The notes: generated by a model not told the origin, from the sequence alone. A stretch of DNA of 64,000 bases from Bacteroidota bacterium (GCA_023433345.1 JAEZDA010000084.1:1-64000); one strand, 5' to 3'; positions 25,277 through 34,238 are shown, counted from the stretch's first letter. Numbers and translations: made by a program.

Positions 25277-25380
25277 TAGGGCGTTTCCCCCGACCCCCGC
25301 ACTTGCGGGGTCGGGGGCCGTGCTTGCCGCTGTATCCCCGACCGATGTCGGGGGATGCCGCTTTAATCCCTAACGCGCTA
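25277..25380. repeat. REP-like palindromic element
   Basis: Outer arms TAGGGCGTT and AACGCGCTA are inverted copies (8 of 9). Inside are two hairpins that share the motif CCCCGAC/GTCGGGG: one at 25287-25317 with a 13-bp stem and an ACTT loop, and one at 25334-25356 with a CGAT loop. The text GCCGTGCTTGCCGC and CTTTAATCCCTAACGC resembles dispersed intergenic repeats I recall from Chitinophagaceae and relatives. Such elements are spread by RAYT transposases in other bacteria; none is in the window. Confidence 0.6.
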
Positions 25381-25524
25381 TTGGTAAAGCAGCTTACTAA
25401 TTAAAGATTGTGTGGGTCCACCTAACATCCTGATTCGAAAATTCCCGTTCGCGCTAATGTTAAGTCCCGCTTCTGCAAATTTCCAAATGGACATCATCTG
25501 GTCAGCAAATCGCCAAATCATCCT

Positions 25525-25532
25525 TACTTTTG
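25525..25532 (+). promoter_or_regulatory. -7 box (TACTTTTG) of gcvT-comB
   Basis: An exact TAnnTTTG match 17 bases before the gcvT ATG; the -33 box is weak. Confidence 0.5.
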
Positions 25533-25549
25533 CAGCCTAAATTTTCGGA

Positions 25550-26635
25550 ATGAAACAAACGCCTTTTACAGGAAAACACATTTCGCTCGGCGCAAAAATG
25601 GCCGATTTTGCAGGCTTCAACATGCCAATTTCTTACTCAGGAATAAATGATGAACATGCTGCCGTTAGAAACAGTGTTGGTGTTTTCGACGTGAGCCATA
25701 TGGGCGAATTCATTGTGAAAGGTCCGCATGCCCTTGAGCTCATTCAACGCCTTACTTCGAATGATGCCGCCAAACTTACTGCCGGAAAAATTCAATACAG
25801 TTGCTTCACAAATGATCAGGGCGGAATAATAGATGATCTGCTTGTTTATTGCCTTGAAGAAAATAATGCTTATATGCTGGTGGTGAATGCAGGCAATATC
25901 GATAAAGACTGGCAATGGGTTAGCAGCCACAATTCTAATAATGCTGAATTGCACAATATCTCTCCAAAAACAGGCTTATTGGCTGTTCAGGGTCCGAACG
26001 CCACACGTGTTATCCAGTCTCTAACGGACATGGATATACTAAACCTTAAGTATTACACATTCGTAAAAGGGAAATTTGCCGGAATAGATAATATCCTCAT
26101 AAGTGCAACCGGTTATACGGGCGCAGGCGGAGTTGAAATTTATTTTGAAGATGAAGGCGATACCGGAGAAAAAATTTGGAATGAAATATTCAAAGCTGGC
26201 GAGCAATACAATATAAAGCCCGTGGGGCTCGGAGCCAGGGATACGCTCCGGCTGGAGATGGGGTTTTGCCTCTATGGAAACGACATCGATGATTCAACCT
26301 CGCCGCTCGAAGCAGGCCTCGGATGGATCACAAAATTCACCAAAGATTTTACAGCGCGCTCAATTCTTGAATCTCAAAAAGCGTCAGGAGTTTCCCGCAA
26401 GCTGGTGGGTTTTGAAATGATCGACAAAGGCATTGCACGCCACGATTATGAAATATGCGATAAGGATGGAAATGCTATCGGTAAGGTTACTTCCGGAACA
26501 CAGGCCCCTTCATTAGGTAAGCCAATAGGTTTAGGTTATGTTCAAACTCCATTTTCAACATTAGAAACTGAAATATTTATCAAGGTAAGAAACAGCCTGC
26601 TGAAAGCTAAGGTGGTTAAAGTACCTTTCGCTTAG
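25550..26635 (+). CDS. gcvT: Glycine cleavage system T protein (aminomethyltransferase)
   Basis: This protein of 361 residues is of standard length. It has the family text MADFAGFNMPISY, the tetrahydrofolate-domain start EHAAVRNSVGVFDVSHMGE, YTGAGGVEIYF, GLGARDTLRLEMGFCLYGNDI with the catalytic-site Asp region, and the C-terminal barrel (GKVTSGTQAPSLGKPIGLGYV). It transfers the methylene group from the H-protein-bound aminomethyl to tetrahydrofolate and releases ammonia. The other gcv genes (H, P) are not adjacent, which is common in Bacteroidota. comB follows after 6 bases. Confidence 0.97.
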   Translation: MKQTPFTGKHISLGAKMADFAGFNMPISYSGINDEHAAVRNSVGVFDVSHMGEFIVKGPHALELIQRLTSNDAAKLTAGKIQYSCFTNDQGGIIDDLLVYCLEENNAYMLVVNAGNIDKDWQWVSSHNSNNAELHNISPKTGLLAVQGPNATRVIQSLTDMDILNLKYYTFVKGKFAGIDNILISATGYTGAGGVEIYFEDEGDTGEKIWNEIFKAGEQYNIKPVGLGARDTLRLEMGFCLYGNDIDDSTSPLEAGLGWITKFTKDFTARSILESQKASGVSRKLVGFEMIDKGIARHDYEICDKDGNAIGKVTSGTQAPSLGKPIGLGYVQTPFSTLETEIFIKVRNSLLKAKVVKVPFA

Positions 26636-26641
26636 AATTTT

Positions 26642-27382
26642 ATGCCAAGGAACACCAAACCGGCGCTTTTTACCTGCCTGTCGCCCGCACTACTTCATCT
26701 TTATGATGTTAGCAACAGCATTGTAGTGATAATCGATGTGCTCCGCGCTACATCCACCATTGCTACCGTTCTTGCAAATGGCGCAAAAGCAATCGTGCCG
26801 GTAGACAGCGTGGCTGAATGCATCCGCATCGGCAGGCAGATCGAAGCCATAACAGCAGGAGAGCGTGACGGACAGATAGCTGAAGGATTGCAATATGGAA
26901 ATTCTCCTTTCGAATACCCGGTGGACTTTATCCAAAAGAAAACACTTGTGCTAACTACCACTAATGGCACAAGGCTACTCCACATGGCGCTTGAAAAAGG
27001 TGCGAAGGAGATTATCACTGGTGCATTCTCCAACTTTACTGCCGTGTGCAATCACCTTCTTAAAAAAAACCAGAACGTTATTCTTGCATGCGCGGCCTGG
27101 AAGGATAAAGTTAATATCGAAGACACCTTGTTCGCCGGTGCGGTAATCAAAGAACTCGGGGACCGTTTTACATACAATTGTGATGCCTCTCATCTTGCAT
27201 TAAATCTTTATCAAAATGCAGCTCCGGATCTTTTCGGGTTTATGAAATCAAATAATGCTTCCCACTATCAAAGACTAACAGGTTTCGGCCTGGAAAAAGA
27301 TATTCGCCACTGTTTAACCGTTGATACCGCACATGTTCTACCGGTTTATACCGGAGGAAAACTGGTGAAAGGAACGATTTAA
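26642..27382 (+). CDS. comB: 2-phosphosulfolactate phosphatase family protein
   Basis: This protein of 246 residues shows the ComB signature: VVIIDVLRATSTIATVLANGA (two short halves about 28-48), AGERDGQIAEGLQYGNSP, TTNGTRLL and CAAWKDKVNIEDTLFAGAV with acidic metal-binding residues. In methanogens ComB removes phosphate from 2-phosphosulfolactate on the way to coenzyme M. Bacteroidota do not make coenzyme M, so here it may serve sulfonate or sulfonolipid metabolism, or another phosphate ester; that is inference. It follows gcvT after 6 bases and is almost surely cotranscribed. Confidence 0.88.
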   Translation: MPRNTKPALFTCLSPALLHLYDVSNSIVVIIDVLRATSTIATVLANGAKAIVPVDSVAECIRIGRQIEAITAGERDGQIAEGLQYGNSPFEYPVDFIQKKTLVLTTTNGTRLLHMALEKGAKEIITGAFSNFTAVCNHLLKKNQNVILACAAWKDKVNIEDTLFAGAVIKELGDRFTYNCDASHLALNLYQNAAPDLFGFMKSNNASHYQRLTGFGLEKDIRHCLTVDTAHVLPVYTGGKLVKGTI

Positions 27383-27437
27383 CAGCAATTTCTCCACAAC
27401 ATATTCGAAGCAGGCAAAAGGCTCAGTTATTTTCCTT

Positions 27438-27445
27438 TACTTTTG
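27438..27445 (+). promoter_or_regulatory. -7 box (TACTTTTG) of the SNF2 helicase gene
   Basis: An exact TAnnTTTG match about 67 bases before the ATG at 27512. No clear -33 box. Confidence 0.45.
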
Positions 27446-27511
27446 CAAATTGGCCTTTTCTGAACGGCCCTGCATGGGCATTTCGGAAAACTCTTTACCC
27501 TTAATATAAGC

Positions 27512-30500
27512 ATGGCACTACCGCATATTATCAAACATATTTACAACAACGGCACAGACGAAGTTATCCGCAGAGGAAAGAAAATCCATGCTCTTGGTTT
27601 TGTTGAACTGGTTGACCATGACGAACTCATGAGCTCCGTGGTAATGCGTGTTCGCGACGATATCTACAACACTTATTACAAAGTAAGTATTCAGAAATAC
27701 ACCGATCCGAAACTAATGGCAATGCGATGCGGTTGTCCTTATAACCTCGGAGAAATTTGCCGTCACGAATCTGCTGCGCTTTTCCGGCTTCAGGATCTTA
27801 TTGATAAAAATCTTCTGGGAGTTGCGGACATCAGGTATGATCAGCATCACACAGTGGCAAAGATGAAACACATTGATCTGAAAATCATAAAAGTGCTTTC
27901 TTCTTCCGCTATCTACGAACAGGCCGAAACCTTGTTGCGAACCTTAAAAGCAAATATCACCAGGGCGGCAGACGAAAGAGTGGAAGCTCAGCTTGCATTG
28001 AACGGAGAAGTTTTTCCAATTGTTATTCAAAAAAATGATGAACGAAATTTCGACACATCATGTACATGTGATGAAAGCCGTCATCCTCTTTGTGTGCACA
28101 AAACATTATTGTTCGTGCAACTGCTGAATTCATTCGGTCCTTTTTATTTTGACACCATAAGAAACTGGGATAAAGAAAAAGATAAACTGCTTCAGATCTA
28201 TGGTTACAGAATCGAAGATGACCTTGAGGGCAAATTTGAGTTTACGTATAAGGAAGGAAAACCTTTTCTGAAAGTTTTGGATCCTTCAATTAAGAGAGTG
28301 TCTGCGCCTGCGGTAGTTCCCCGCCCTCTTAAACCTGCCGCAGGTTTGGAAGAAAAATCTTTTACCCACGTGGAAACCGAGGTGGACACTGCAACGAAAA
28401 AGCTGGGTCTCGTTTTTAATTTCAATGCTAAAACTTTCCCGGGTTTCACTGTAGATCTTGTACAAGGTGAGCCTAATGAATCAAATACCGGTTTCAGCGG
28501 CAAGTCTGAAGCCATCGACCTTTCAAAGTTTGTAAACACGGAAGTTTTTTCTGAGGAAGACAAACAGTTGTTGCAACAGGTAAGAAAGCTCCAGGATAAC
28601 GAGGTTAATAAATACCTTAACAGAAATTCCCCATTTTCAGGTATTTGGGAAAACATCATTCATACTGATGGCGAGGATCTGCCAGACGAAACCAAAAGCC
28701 TGATAACCGAATACTTTCACCCTAAGCTCAGGAAAATTATTTCGGAACAATCTTCAAGCCATTTCGTGTATCGGTTACCGTTAGGGAAGAGCTTTAAGAC
28801 CTCTAATTTACAACCGCTTGATCTTTCGGAGACACTCATTTCGCCGGTATTTAAGGTAACAGCTGTGAACGGCCATTTCGAAATGAAATGTATGTACAAA
28901 GCCGATGGCCAGCTTGTGTCGGTTGATGAAAACGATTCGGGGAGCAGCCTGCTGATTATTGAAGCCAATACCGCGTATTTGTGGAAGAACTCTGAAGACG
29001 TACTCGAAGTAGAAAAATTCACCCGAAACGGTGCCCTCAAATTGAACAAAGGATCCTGGGCGAACCACATGCAGCAGACCATTCTTCCCCTGGCCCGCAA
29101 TTATCATGTGGAATTCGACAAAACACTGGTAAAAGAAATAAAACCGACAGCACCTGAAATAAAACTTAACCTCGTTGAAAAGGGAGACTACCTTGTTTTC
29201 CAACCGATATTTTCCTACAACGGTTTTGATGCCAAACCTTCAGACCGTGAAACCATCATAATACCGGATGGCGACAAGATCGTGCAGGTAACCCGCAACC
29301 CCGCTTTCGAAGAGTCTTTTATTTCCAGGCTTGAAAATCTGCATTCTTTGTTTATGAGGCAACCTGATGGAAGCCTCGCCCTGAAAGGTCCCGATGTTCT
29401 CAAGAATAACTGGTTCTTTCTTTTTATGGATGCCATGAAAGATATGAAGGTTCCGGTATATGGGTTTGAATCGCTGAAGAATTTCAGGTTCAATACCAGC
29501 CGCCCGAAAACCCATATTCATATGAGCAGCGGGCTTGATTGGTTTGATGCGAAAGTGCAGATCGATTTTGGTGAACAGCGTGTAGGCATTGCCGATATTA
29601 AAAGAGCACTCGCTTCGAAACAATCATTTGTGCAACTCGGAGACGGTTCCCTGGGTATCCTTCCGGAGGAGTGGTTGAAGAAATATGCTTTGTTGTTTAA
29701 GGTGGGAGACGGCAAGGAAGGAAACCTCCGTTTATCGAAATATCATCTGAGCGTTATCGACGAACTATACGAGAACCGGAATGAATCAGAACTAACCTTT
29801 GCGCTGGACGAGAAATTCGAAAAGCTCAGAGCGTTTAAAAAAATACCGGCCACTGAGGCTCCGCCGCATTTAGACCCGGTGTTAAGGCCATACCAGCTGG
29901 CAGGCTTCCGTTGGTTGAATTATTTGCACGATGTAGGCTGGGGAGGAATATTGGCAGATGACATGGGTTTGGGAAAAACCGTACAGGCGCTGAGCATGCT
30001 GCAGCATTATAAAACTGAAAACGGCGAACTGCTCGCGATTGTGATCTGTCCCACAACCCTGATCTATAATTGGCAGAATGAGGTGAAGAAATTTACACCG
30101 GAGATAAGCTGTGTGATACATCACGGTAATGCCAGAAGCCGCGACATTGAGCAGCTGAAAAAGTATAACATCATCATTACAACCTATGGTACGCTTCGTA
30201 GCGATATCAGCCTGTTTCTGAAATTCAAATTCGATTATGTTGTGCTTGATGAAAGCCAGGCGATAAAAAACCCTTCCTCAAAGGTTACCAAGGCTGCAAG
30301 CCTGCTAACGGCTACGAACCGCCTGTGCATGAGCGGTACACCCCTTCAGAACAACACCTTTGATATTTATGCGCAGATGAACTTCCTTAATCCCGGATTG
30401 CTTGGGAGCGTGGAATATTTCAGGAACGAATTTGCAAACCCTATTGATAAATTCGGAGAGCAGGAACAGAAAGAACATCTGAGGAAGCTTCTTTATCCTT

Positions 30501-31270
30501 TTATACTTCGTCGTACCAAGGAACAGGTTGCCAAAGACCTGCCCGAAAAAACGGAGACCATTCTCTTTTGTGAAATGGAGGCCGAACAACGCAAAATTTA
30601 TGACGCCTTCAGAAATTCGTATCGCGAGAAGATCCTCGGAACCATCGATGAACAGGGAATCGATAAATCTCAGCTGACTATTTTACAAGGGTTGATGAAG
30701 CTGCGCCAGATTTGTGACAGCCCTTCAATACTCAATGAAGAAGAAAAGTTTCCGAACCATTCGATCAAGCTGGAAGAGCTTTCCCGCGAAATTGCTGAGA
30801 ACATCGGCGACCACAAAGCGCTTGTCTTCTCCCAGTTTCTTGGAATGCTGGGCCTGATTCGGGACAAACTAACGGAAATGGGTATACGCTATGAGTACTT
30901 TGATGGAAGTACATCATCATCCGACAGGGAAAAAGCGATTCAAAACTTTCAGAATGATGAGGAGGTTCGTGTTTTCCTGATCTCATTAAAAGCCGGTGGA
31001 GTGGGCTTGAACCTTACCGCAGCAGATTATGTATACATAGTAGACCCATGGTGGAATCCCGCAGTAGAGCAACAGGCGATCGACCGTACACACCGTATCG
31101 GCCAAACGAAAAATATTTTTGCCTACCGTATGATATGCATTGATACCATCGAAGATAAAATTCTTCAACTCCAGGAAAAGAAAAGGGCCCTGGCTAAAGA
31201 ATTGATTGCCGATGAAACCGGTTTTGTGAAGGCGCTCACGAAGGCAGATGTTGAATACCTCTTCAGCTAA
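27512..31270 (+). CDS. SNF2 family DEAD/DEAH-box helicase with two SWIM-type zinc motifs
   Basis: This protein of 1252 residues has two N-terminal zinc motifs of the SWIM type: C73-x-C75 with C83-x-H85 (MRCGCPYNLGEICRHE), and a second near residue 180-192 (SCTCDESRHPLCVHK). A long middle region follows (about 240-780) without recognised motifs. The C-terminal third is a full SNF2 motor: LADDMGLGKTVQ (about 813-824), the Walker B form DESQ (about 913), SGTPLQNN, then helicase-C text with ISLKAGGVGLNLTAADYV and QAIDRTHRIGQ. SNF2 proteins move along DNA and shift bound proteins. Such bacterial SWIM-SNF2 proteins are common and of unclear role, often linked to repair or transcription. A strong terminator follows. 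Confidence 0.92.
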   Translation: MALPHIIKHIYNNGTDEVIRRGKKIHALGFVELVDHDELMSSVVMRVRDDIYNTYYKVSIQKYTDPKLMAMRCGCPYNLGEICRHESAALFRLQDLIDKNLLGVADIRYDQHHTVAKMKHIDLKIIKVLSSSAIYEQAETLLRTLKANITRAADERVEAQLALNGEVFPIVIQKNDERNFDTSCTCDESRHPLCVHKTLLFVQLLNSFGPFYFDTIRNWDKEKDKLLQIYGYRIEDDLEGKFEFTYKEGKPFLKVLDPSIKRVSAPAVVPRPLKPAAGLEEKSFTHVETEVDTATKKLGLVFNFNAKTFPGFTVDLVQGEPNESNTGFSGKSEAIDLSKFVNTEVFSEEDKQLLQQVRKLQDNEVNKYLNRNSPFSGIWENIIHTDGEDLPDETKSLITEYFHPKLRKIISEQSSSHFVYRLPLGKSFKTSNLQPLDLSETLISPVFKVTAVNGHFEMKCMYKADGQLVSVDENDSGSSLLIIEANTAYLWKNSEDVLEVEKFTRNGALKLNKGSWANHMQQTILPLARNYHVEFDKTLVKEIKPTAPEIKLNLVEKGDYLVFQPIFSYNGFDAKPSDRETIIIPDGDKIVQVTRNPAFEESFISRLENLHSLFMRQPDGSLALKGPDVLKNNWFFLFMDAMKDMKVPVYGFESLKNFRFNTSRPKTHIHMSSGLDWFDAKVQIDFGEQRVGIADIKRALASKQSFVQLGDGSLGILPEEWLKKYALLFKVGDGKEGNLRLSKYHLSVIDELYENRNESELTFALDEKFEKLRAFKKIPATEAPPHLDPVLRPYQLAGFRWLNYLHDVGWGGILADDMGLGKTVQALSMLQHYKTENGELLAIVICPTTLIYNWQNEVKKFTPEISCVIHHGNARSRDIEQLKKYNIIITTYGTLRSDISLFLKFKFDYVVLDESQAIKNPSSKVTKAASLLTATNRLCMSGTPLQNNTFDIYAQMNFLNPGLLGSVEYFRNEFANPIDKFGEQEQKEHLRKLLYPFILRRTKEQVAKDLPEKTETILFCEMEAEQRKIYDAFRNSYREKILGTIDEQGIDKSQLTILQGLMKLRQICDSPSILNEEEKFPNHSIKLEELSREIAENIGDHKALVFSQFLGMLGLIRDKLTEMGIRYEYFDGSTSSSDREKAIQNFQNDEEVRVFLISLKAGGVGLNLTAADYVYIVDPWWNPAVEQQAIDRTHRIGQTKNIFAYRMICIDTIEDKILQLQEKKRALAKELIADETGFVKALTKADVEYLFS

Positions 31271-31300
31271 CACAATCACGTAAAACCTTACCTAAAAAAA

Positions 31301-31335
31301 ATCCCCGGATTTTGTTCCGGGGATCTTTATTTTTT
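31301..31335 (+). terminator. Terminator of the SNF2 helicase gene
   Basis: A 9-bp perfect stem (ATCCCCGGA / TCCGGGGAT) with a 6-base loop and T-rich tail. Confidence 0.85.
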
Positions 31336-31344
31336 GCAAATTCT

Positions 31345-31476
31345 TTAAGAAGCTATAAAATTTTTTAACCTTCGGAATTCACGGTTTGAATCCGAAAAAA
31401 ACAAGCTGTTTAATGCTTCTGAGAAGGCTTTAAGTACTGTGTTTAAGGTAAATACCTTGGGTTCATTTCTTTTCAT
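31345..31476 (-). CDS. 43-residue small protein, unknown
   Basis: On the minus strand ATG 31476 opens 43 codons: MKRNEPKVF, an amphipathic helix (TLNTVLKAFSEALNSLFF) and a basic end (REFRRLKNFIAS). It has no homologue I recognise. Support for it being real is a near-perfect promoter 25 bases upstream, with little else for that promoter to drive. The opening VLKAF is also seen in the next small ORF (VLYALKAF), and both share the bases AAAGCCTTCT at that point, so they may be an old duplication. Confidence 0.5.
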   Translation of the reverse strand: MKRNEPKVFTLNTVLKAFSEALNSLFFSDSNREFRRLKNFIAS

Positions 31477-31500
31477 ATGAGTAGGATTTAAAAGACTAAA

Positions 31501-31531
31501 CAAACGTACAATCTCCTCTTACTCCAATCAA
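31501..31531 (-). promoter_or_regulatory. Promoter of the 43-residue gene
   Basis: Minus strand TTG (31531-31529), 20 bases, then TACGTTTG (31508-31501): the full Bacteroidota consensus layout. Confidence 0.65.
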
Positions 31532-31579
31532 GCGCAAAATTTCGGAATTTTCAGATCGGTAAATTCCGAAATGAAACCG

Positions 31580-31723
31580 TTATTTATACATATCCGGCCT
31601 TCTCCTTCTGCGATTCACTTTCTTATAAAATTTAATCGGATATATATCCGGGTTCTGCCTGAACTTATTAAAGAAGGCTTTGAGTGCGTACAATACGGGA
31701 TGCTCCGTGGTGTAATTGTTCAT
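31580..31723 (-). CDS. 47-residue basic small protein, unknown
   Basis: On the minus strand ATG 31723 opens 47 codons: MNNYTTEHPVLYALKAFFNKF, then a proline-containing stretch and five consecutive Arg before PDMYK. The sequence AAAGGAG lies 6 bases before the ATG, a strong Shine-Dalgarno in a genome where such sites are rare. It lies upstream of the 43-residue gene on the same strand, with 103 bases between that contain the second gene's promoter. A nucleic-acid-binding role is possible from the Arg run, but no more can be said. Confidence 0.5.
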   Translation of the reverse strand: MNNYTTEHPVLYALKAFFNKFRQNPDIYPIKFYKKVNRRRRRPDMYK

Positions 31724-31833
31724 ATTAACTCCTTTTTCAATAGGTAAACGATAGGGTTATAAAAATTATTGCCCTCCCCGTGGTTAGCGGCGAAGGCAAG
31801 AATAAACATAACGAATTATTGCTCAAAAAATTG

Positions 31834-32955
31834 TTAATAATCAACAACCTGTACTTGCATCTCTGGCATTACGCGCCATTCATACTGCTGATTTCTCAAT
31901 TGTGGCTCAAACCCCGCCTCCCTAATGGCCGACTGGATAGTTTCACTTGTAAAGCGATGAGGAGCTCCGGCCGCACTCACTACGTTCTCTTCGATCATAA
32001 TACTCCCGAAATCGTTAGCGCCCGCGTTGAGGCAAACCTGCGCGATCTGCTTTCCAACGGTCAGCCAACTTGCTTGTATATTAATAATGTTTGGCAACAT
32101 TATCCTGCTTAAAGCGATCATCCGGATGTATTCTTCCGGAGTTGTAAGGTTGTGTACACCGCGGATCCGGGCAAGTAGAGTGTCTGCATCCTGAAAAGTC
32201 CACGGTATAAAGGCTAAAAATCCCTTCGCCTCCGCAGGCTTCCTGCTTTGCACTTCACGGATCTTTACGAGGTGTTCAAACCGTTCCTGTATGGTTTCCA
32301 CATGGCCGAACATCATGGTTGCTGAGGTGGTGATATTCAATTTGTGGGCTTCATGCATAATGTCGAGCCACTCCTGCGCGCCACATTTTCCTTTGCTTAT
32401 CAATCGTCTCACCCTGTCTGTTAATATTTCGGCACCCGCGCCGGGAAGGCTGTCCATACCTGCGTTCTTGAGCGCCTTCAATACCTCGTGGTGCGTACTT
32501 TTTTCAAGCTTTGTGATGTGCGCAACTTCCGGCGGACCCAGTGTATGGAGTTTGATGTTGGGATAAAGTGTTTTAAGCTGTCTGAAAAGATCGGTGTAAA
32601 AAGATAGTCCAAGCTCAGGATGATGGCCCCCCTGCAACAAAAGCTGGTCGCCGCCGTATCTTACCGTTTCCTCGATCTTCCGCTTATAGGTTTCAATGTC
32701 TGTAATATACGCTTCGGCATGGCCGGGAATCCTGTAAAAGTTGCAAAACTTGCAGTTTGCTATACATACATTGGTAGTATTTACATTACGGTCAATCTGC
32801 CAGGTAACCTTACCATGAGGAACCTGCTTTCTTCTGAGAGAGTCTGCCACAGCCATCAGGTCAGCCAATGCAGCGTTTTCATATAAAAACACACCTTCCT
32901 CAACAGAGAGAAACTCAAAGTTGAGTGCCCTCATCAAAATTCCCGGAACATTCAT
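31834..32955 (-). CDS. mqnC: Cyclic dehypoxanthinyl futalosine synthase
   Basis: This protein of 373 residues is a radical SAM enzyme with the cluster motif CIANCKFCNF and family text ALNFEFLSVEEGVFLYE, LLLQGGHHPELGLSFY, SLPGAGAEILTDRVR and PWTFQDADT. MqnC closes the ring of dehypoxanthine futalosine in the futalosine route to menaquinone, the quinone that the respiratory cluster in this window needs. The frame is open to 33024, but ATG 32955 fits the family start (ILMRALNFEF) and lies 36 bases after a TAATTTTG box that falls inside the longer reading. Confidence 0.95.
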   Translation of the reverse strand: MNVPGILMRALNFEFLSVEEGVFLYENAALADLMAVADSLRRKQVPHGKVTWQIDRNVNTTNVCIANCKFCNFYRIPGHAEAYITDIETYKRKIEETVRYGGDQLLLQGGHHPELGLSFYTDLFRQLKTLYPNIKLHTLGPPEVAHITKLEKSTHHEVLKALKNAGMDSLPGAGAEILTDRVRRLISKGKCGAQEWLDIMHEAHKLNITTSATMMFGHVETIQERFEHLVKIREVQSRKPAEAKGFLAFIPWTFQDADTLLARIRGVHNLTTPEEYIRMIALSRIMLPNIINIQASWLTVGKQIAQVCLNAGANDFGSIMIEENVVSAAGAPHRFTSETIQSAIREAGFEPQLRNQQYEWRVMPEMQVQVVDY

Positions 32956-32990
32956 AATTACTGGTTGTTTAACCGTTTGTAAAAACCGCA

Positions 32991-32998
32991 CAAAATTA
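32991..32998 (-). promoter_or_regulatory. -7 box (TAATTTTG) of mqnC
   Basis: An exact TAnnTTTG match on the minus strand that sets the mqnC start at 32955 rather than upstream. The divergent aspartyl protease gene begins at 33033, so the two promoters share about 80 bases. Confidence 0.55.
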
Positions 32999-33032
32999 CA
33001 TTCATTCATCCGTAAATTGGTCAAAGACTGCT

Positions 33033-34217
33033 ATGCGCATTATACTGTTCCTGGTCTTTATGATTTCTTTTTCATTCCTGAAAGGCCAGGTTACGGAAAG
33101 CGCCAGGGAATCCCGGCTGATCACAGTCATTCCCTTTAAAATGTACCATGGCGGAGTAGTTGTTCTCCGTGCAAAATTCGAACATGTACCAGACAGTCTG
33201 AACTTCATCCTTGATTCCGGGAGTGGAGGTATATCACTTGATTCAACTACATGCGAAACCTATCATATCCCTACCAGGCTAACGGACACAACAATACTGG
33301 GCATTGGTGGTTCCCGGCGCGTTCATTATTCATTTGACAAAACACTTAAGTTTCCGGGGCTCGAAGTGAATAACCTGGATTTTCATATTAATAATTATGA
33401 GGTGCTCACAAGCGTTTATGGCGAAAAGATCGATGGCATTATCGGGTATTCCTTTTTAAAGAGATACATCGTTCACCTGGATTATGAGCAACGTATCATG
33501 AAAGTTTTTTCAGCAGGGAAATACCGGTATCCGCGCCGCGGCATGATGTTGTACCCGCAGTTCCGCAGCATCCCCAACCAGGAATTCACGGTAGGGGATA
33601 GACGAAAAGTTAAGTCTAACTTTTATTTTGACACAGGCGCGGGACTATGTTTCCTTATGAGCGAAAAATTTGCAAAAGACAGTAACATACTTTCGGCAAA
33701 GCGAAAACCTGTTTACACGCAGGCAGAAGGAATGACAGGCAGACTGAACATGAGGCTGACCGTGGTGAGGGAAGTAAAGGTGGGCAAATACCGCTTTCGG
33801 AATGTTCCTACTTTTTTGTATGATGATGTAAGCAATGTAACTGCCTATCCTTATTCGGGCGGTCTCGTAGGAAATGACCTGCTTCGAAGGTTTAATATAA
33901 CGCTCAACTACCCTGCAAAGGAGATTCACCTTCTGCCAAACCGTTTTTTTACTGACGGTTTTGATTATGCCTATACAGGTCTTGGAATATATTTTGTTGA
34001 TGAAAGAATTCTCGTGATGGATGTTATTAAAAATTCACCGGCAGATGAGGGAGGATTCAGGGAGGGAGATGAAATTTTCGGTATTGATATGAATTTCTCC
34101 TTAAACATTCAGCAATACAAGTCGATTTTACAAAAGCCCAACCAGTTACTTAAGGTTTTTATAATTCGCGATGGCGTGCTCATGGAACTTTTCCTCAAAA
34201 CCCGGAGTATTCTTTAA
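33033..34217 (+). CDS. Retropepsin-like aspartyl protease with PDZ domain
   Basis: This protein of 394 residues has a signal peptide (1-18, ending LKGQ). Two aspartyl protease half-domains are visible: LDSGSGG (about 60-66) and FDTGAG (about 199-204), each with the D-S/T-G active triad. The flap-like segment IDGIIGYSFLKRY comes between them. A PDZ domain closes the protein (about 310-390, AYTGLGIYFVDERILVMDVIKNSPADEGGFREGDEI). This tandem-aspartyl-PDZ arrangement is common in Bacteroidota; the protease would act in the periplasm or at the outer membrane. Two M16 genes follow in the same direction. Confidence 0.85.
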   Translation: MRIILFLVFMISFSFLKGQVTESARESRLITVIPFKMYHGGVVVLRAKFEHVPDSLNFILDSGSGGISLDSTTCETYHIPTRLTDTTILGIGGSRRVHYSFDKTLKFPGLEVNNLDFHINNYEVLTSVYGEKIDGIIGYSFLKRYIVHLDYEQRIMKVFSAGKYRYPRRGMMLYPQFRSIPNQEFTVGDRRKVKSNFYFDTGAGLCFLMSEKFAKDSNILSAKRKPVYTQAEGMTGRLNMRLTVVREVKVGKYRFRNVPTFLYDDVSNVTAYPYSGGLVGNDLLRRFNITLNYPAKEIHLLPNRFFTDGFDYAYTGLGIYFVDERILVMDVIKNSPADEGGFREGDEIFGIDMNFSLNIQQYKSILQKPNQLLKVFIIRDGVLMELFLKTRSIL

Positions 34218-34225
34218 TTGCCCCC

Positions 34226-34233
34226 TAAATTTG
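34226..34233 (+). promoter_or_regulatory. -7 box (TAAATTTG) of the M16 gene pair
   Basis: An exact TAnnTTTG match 5 bases before the ATG at 34239. It predicts a leaderless start and rules out the in-frame TTG at 34218. Confidence 0.5.
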
Positions 34234-34238
34234 CCGTT

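Noticed and set aside
31780..32112. Open frame on the plus strand in the gap before mqnC
   Set aside because: It is antisense to the 3' part of mqnC, has no family features, and the opposite strand carries the clear gene.
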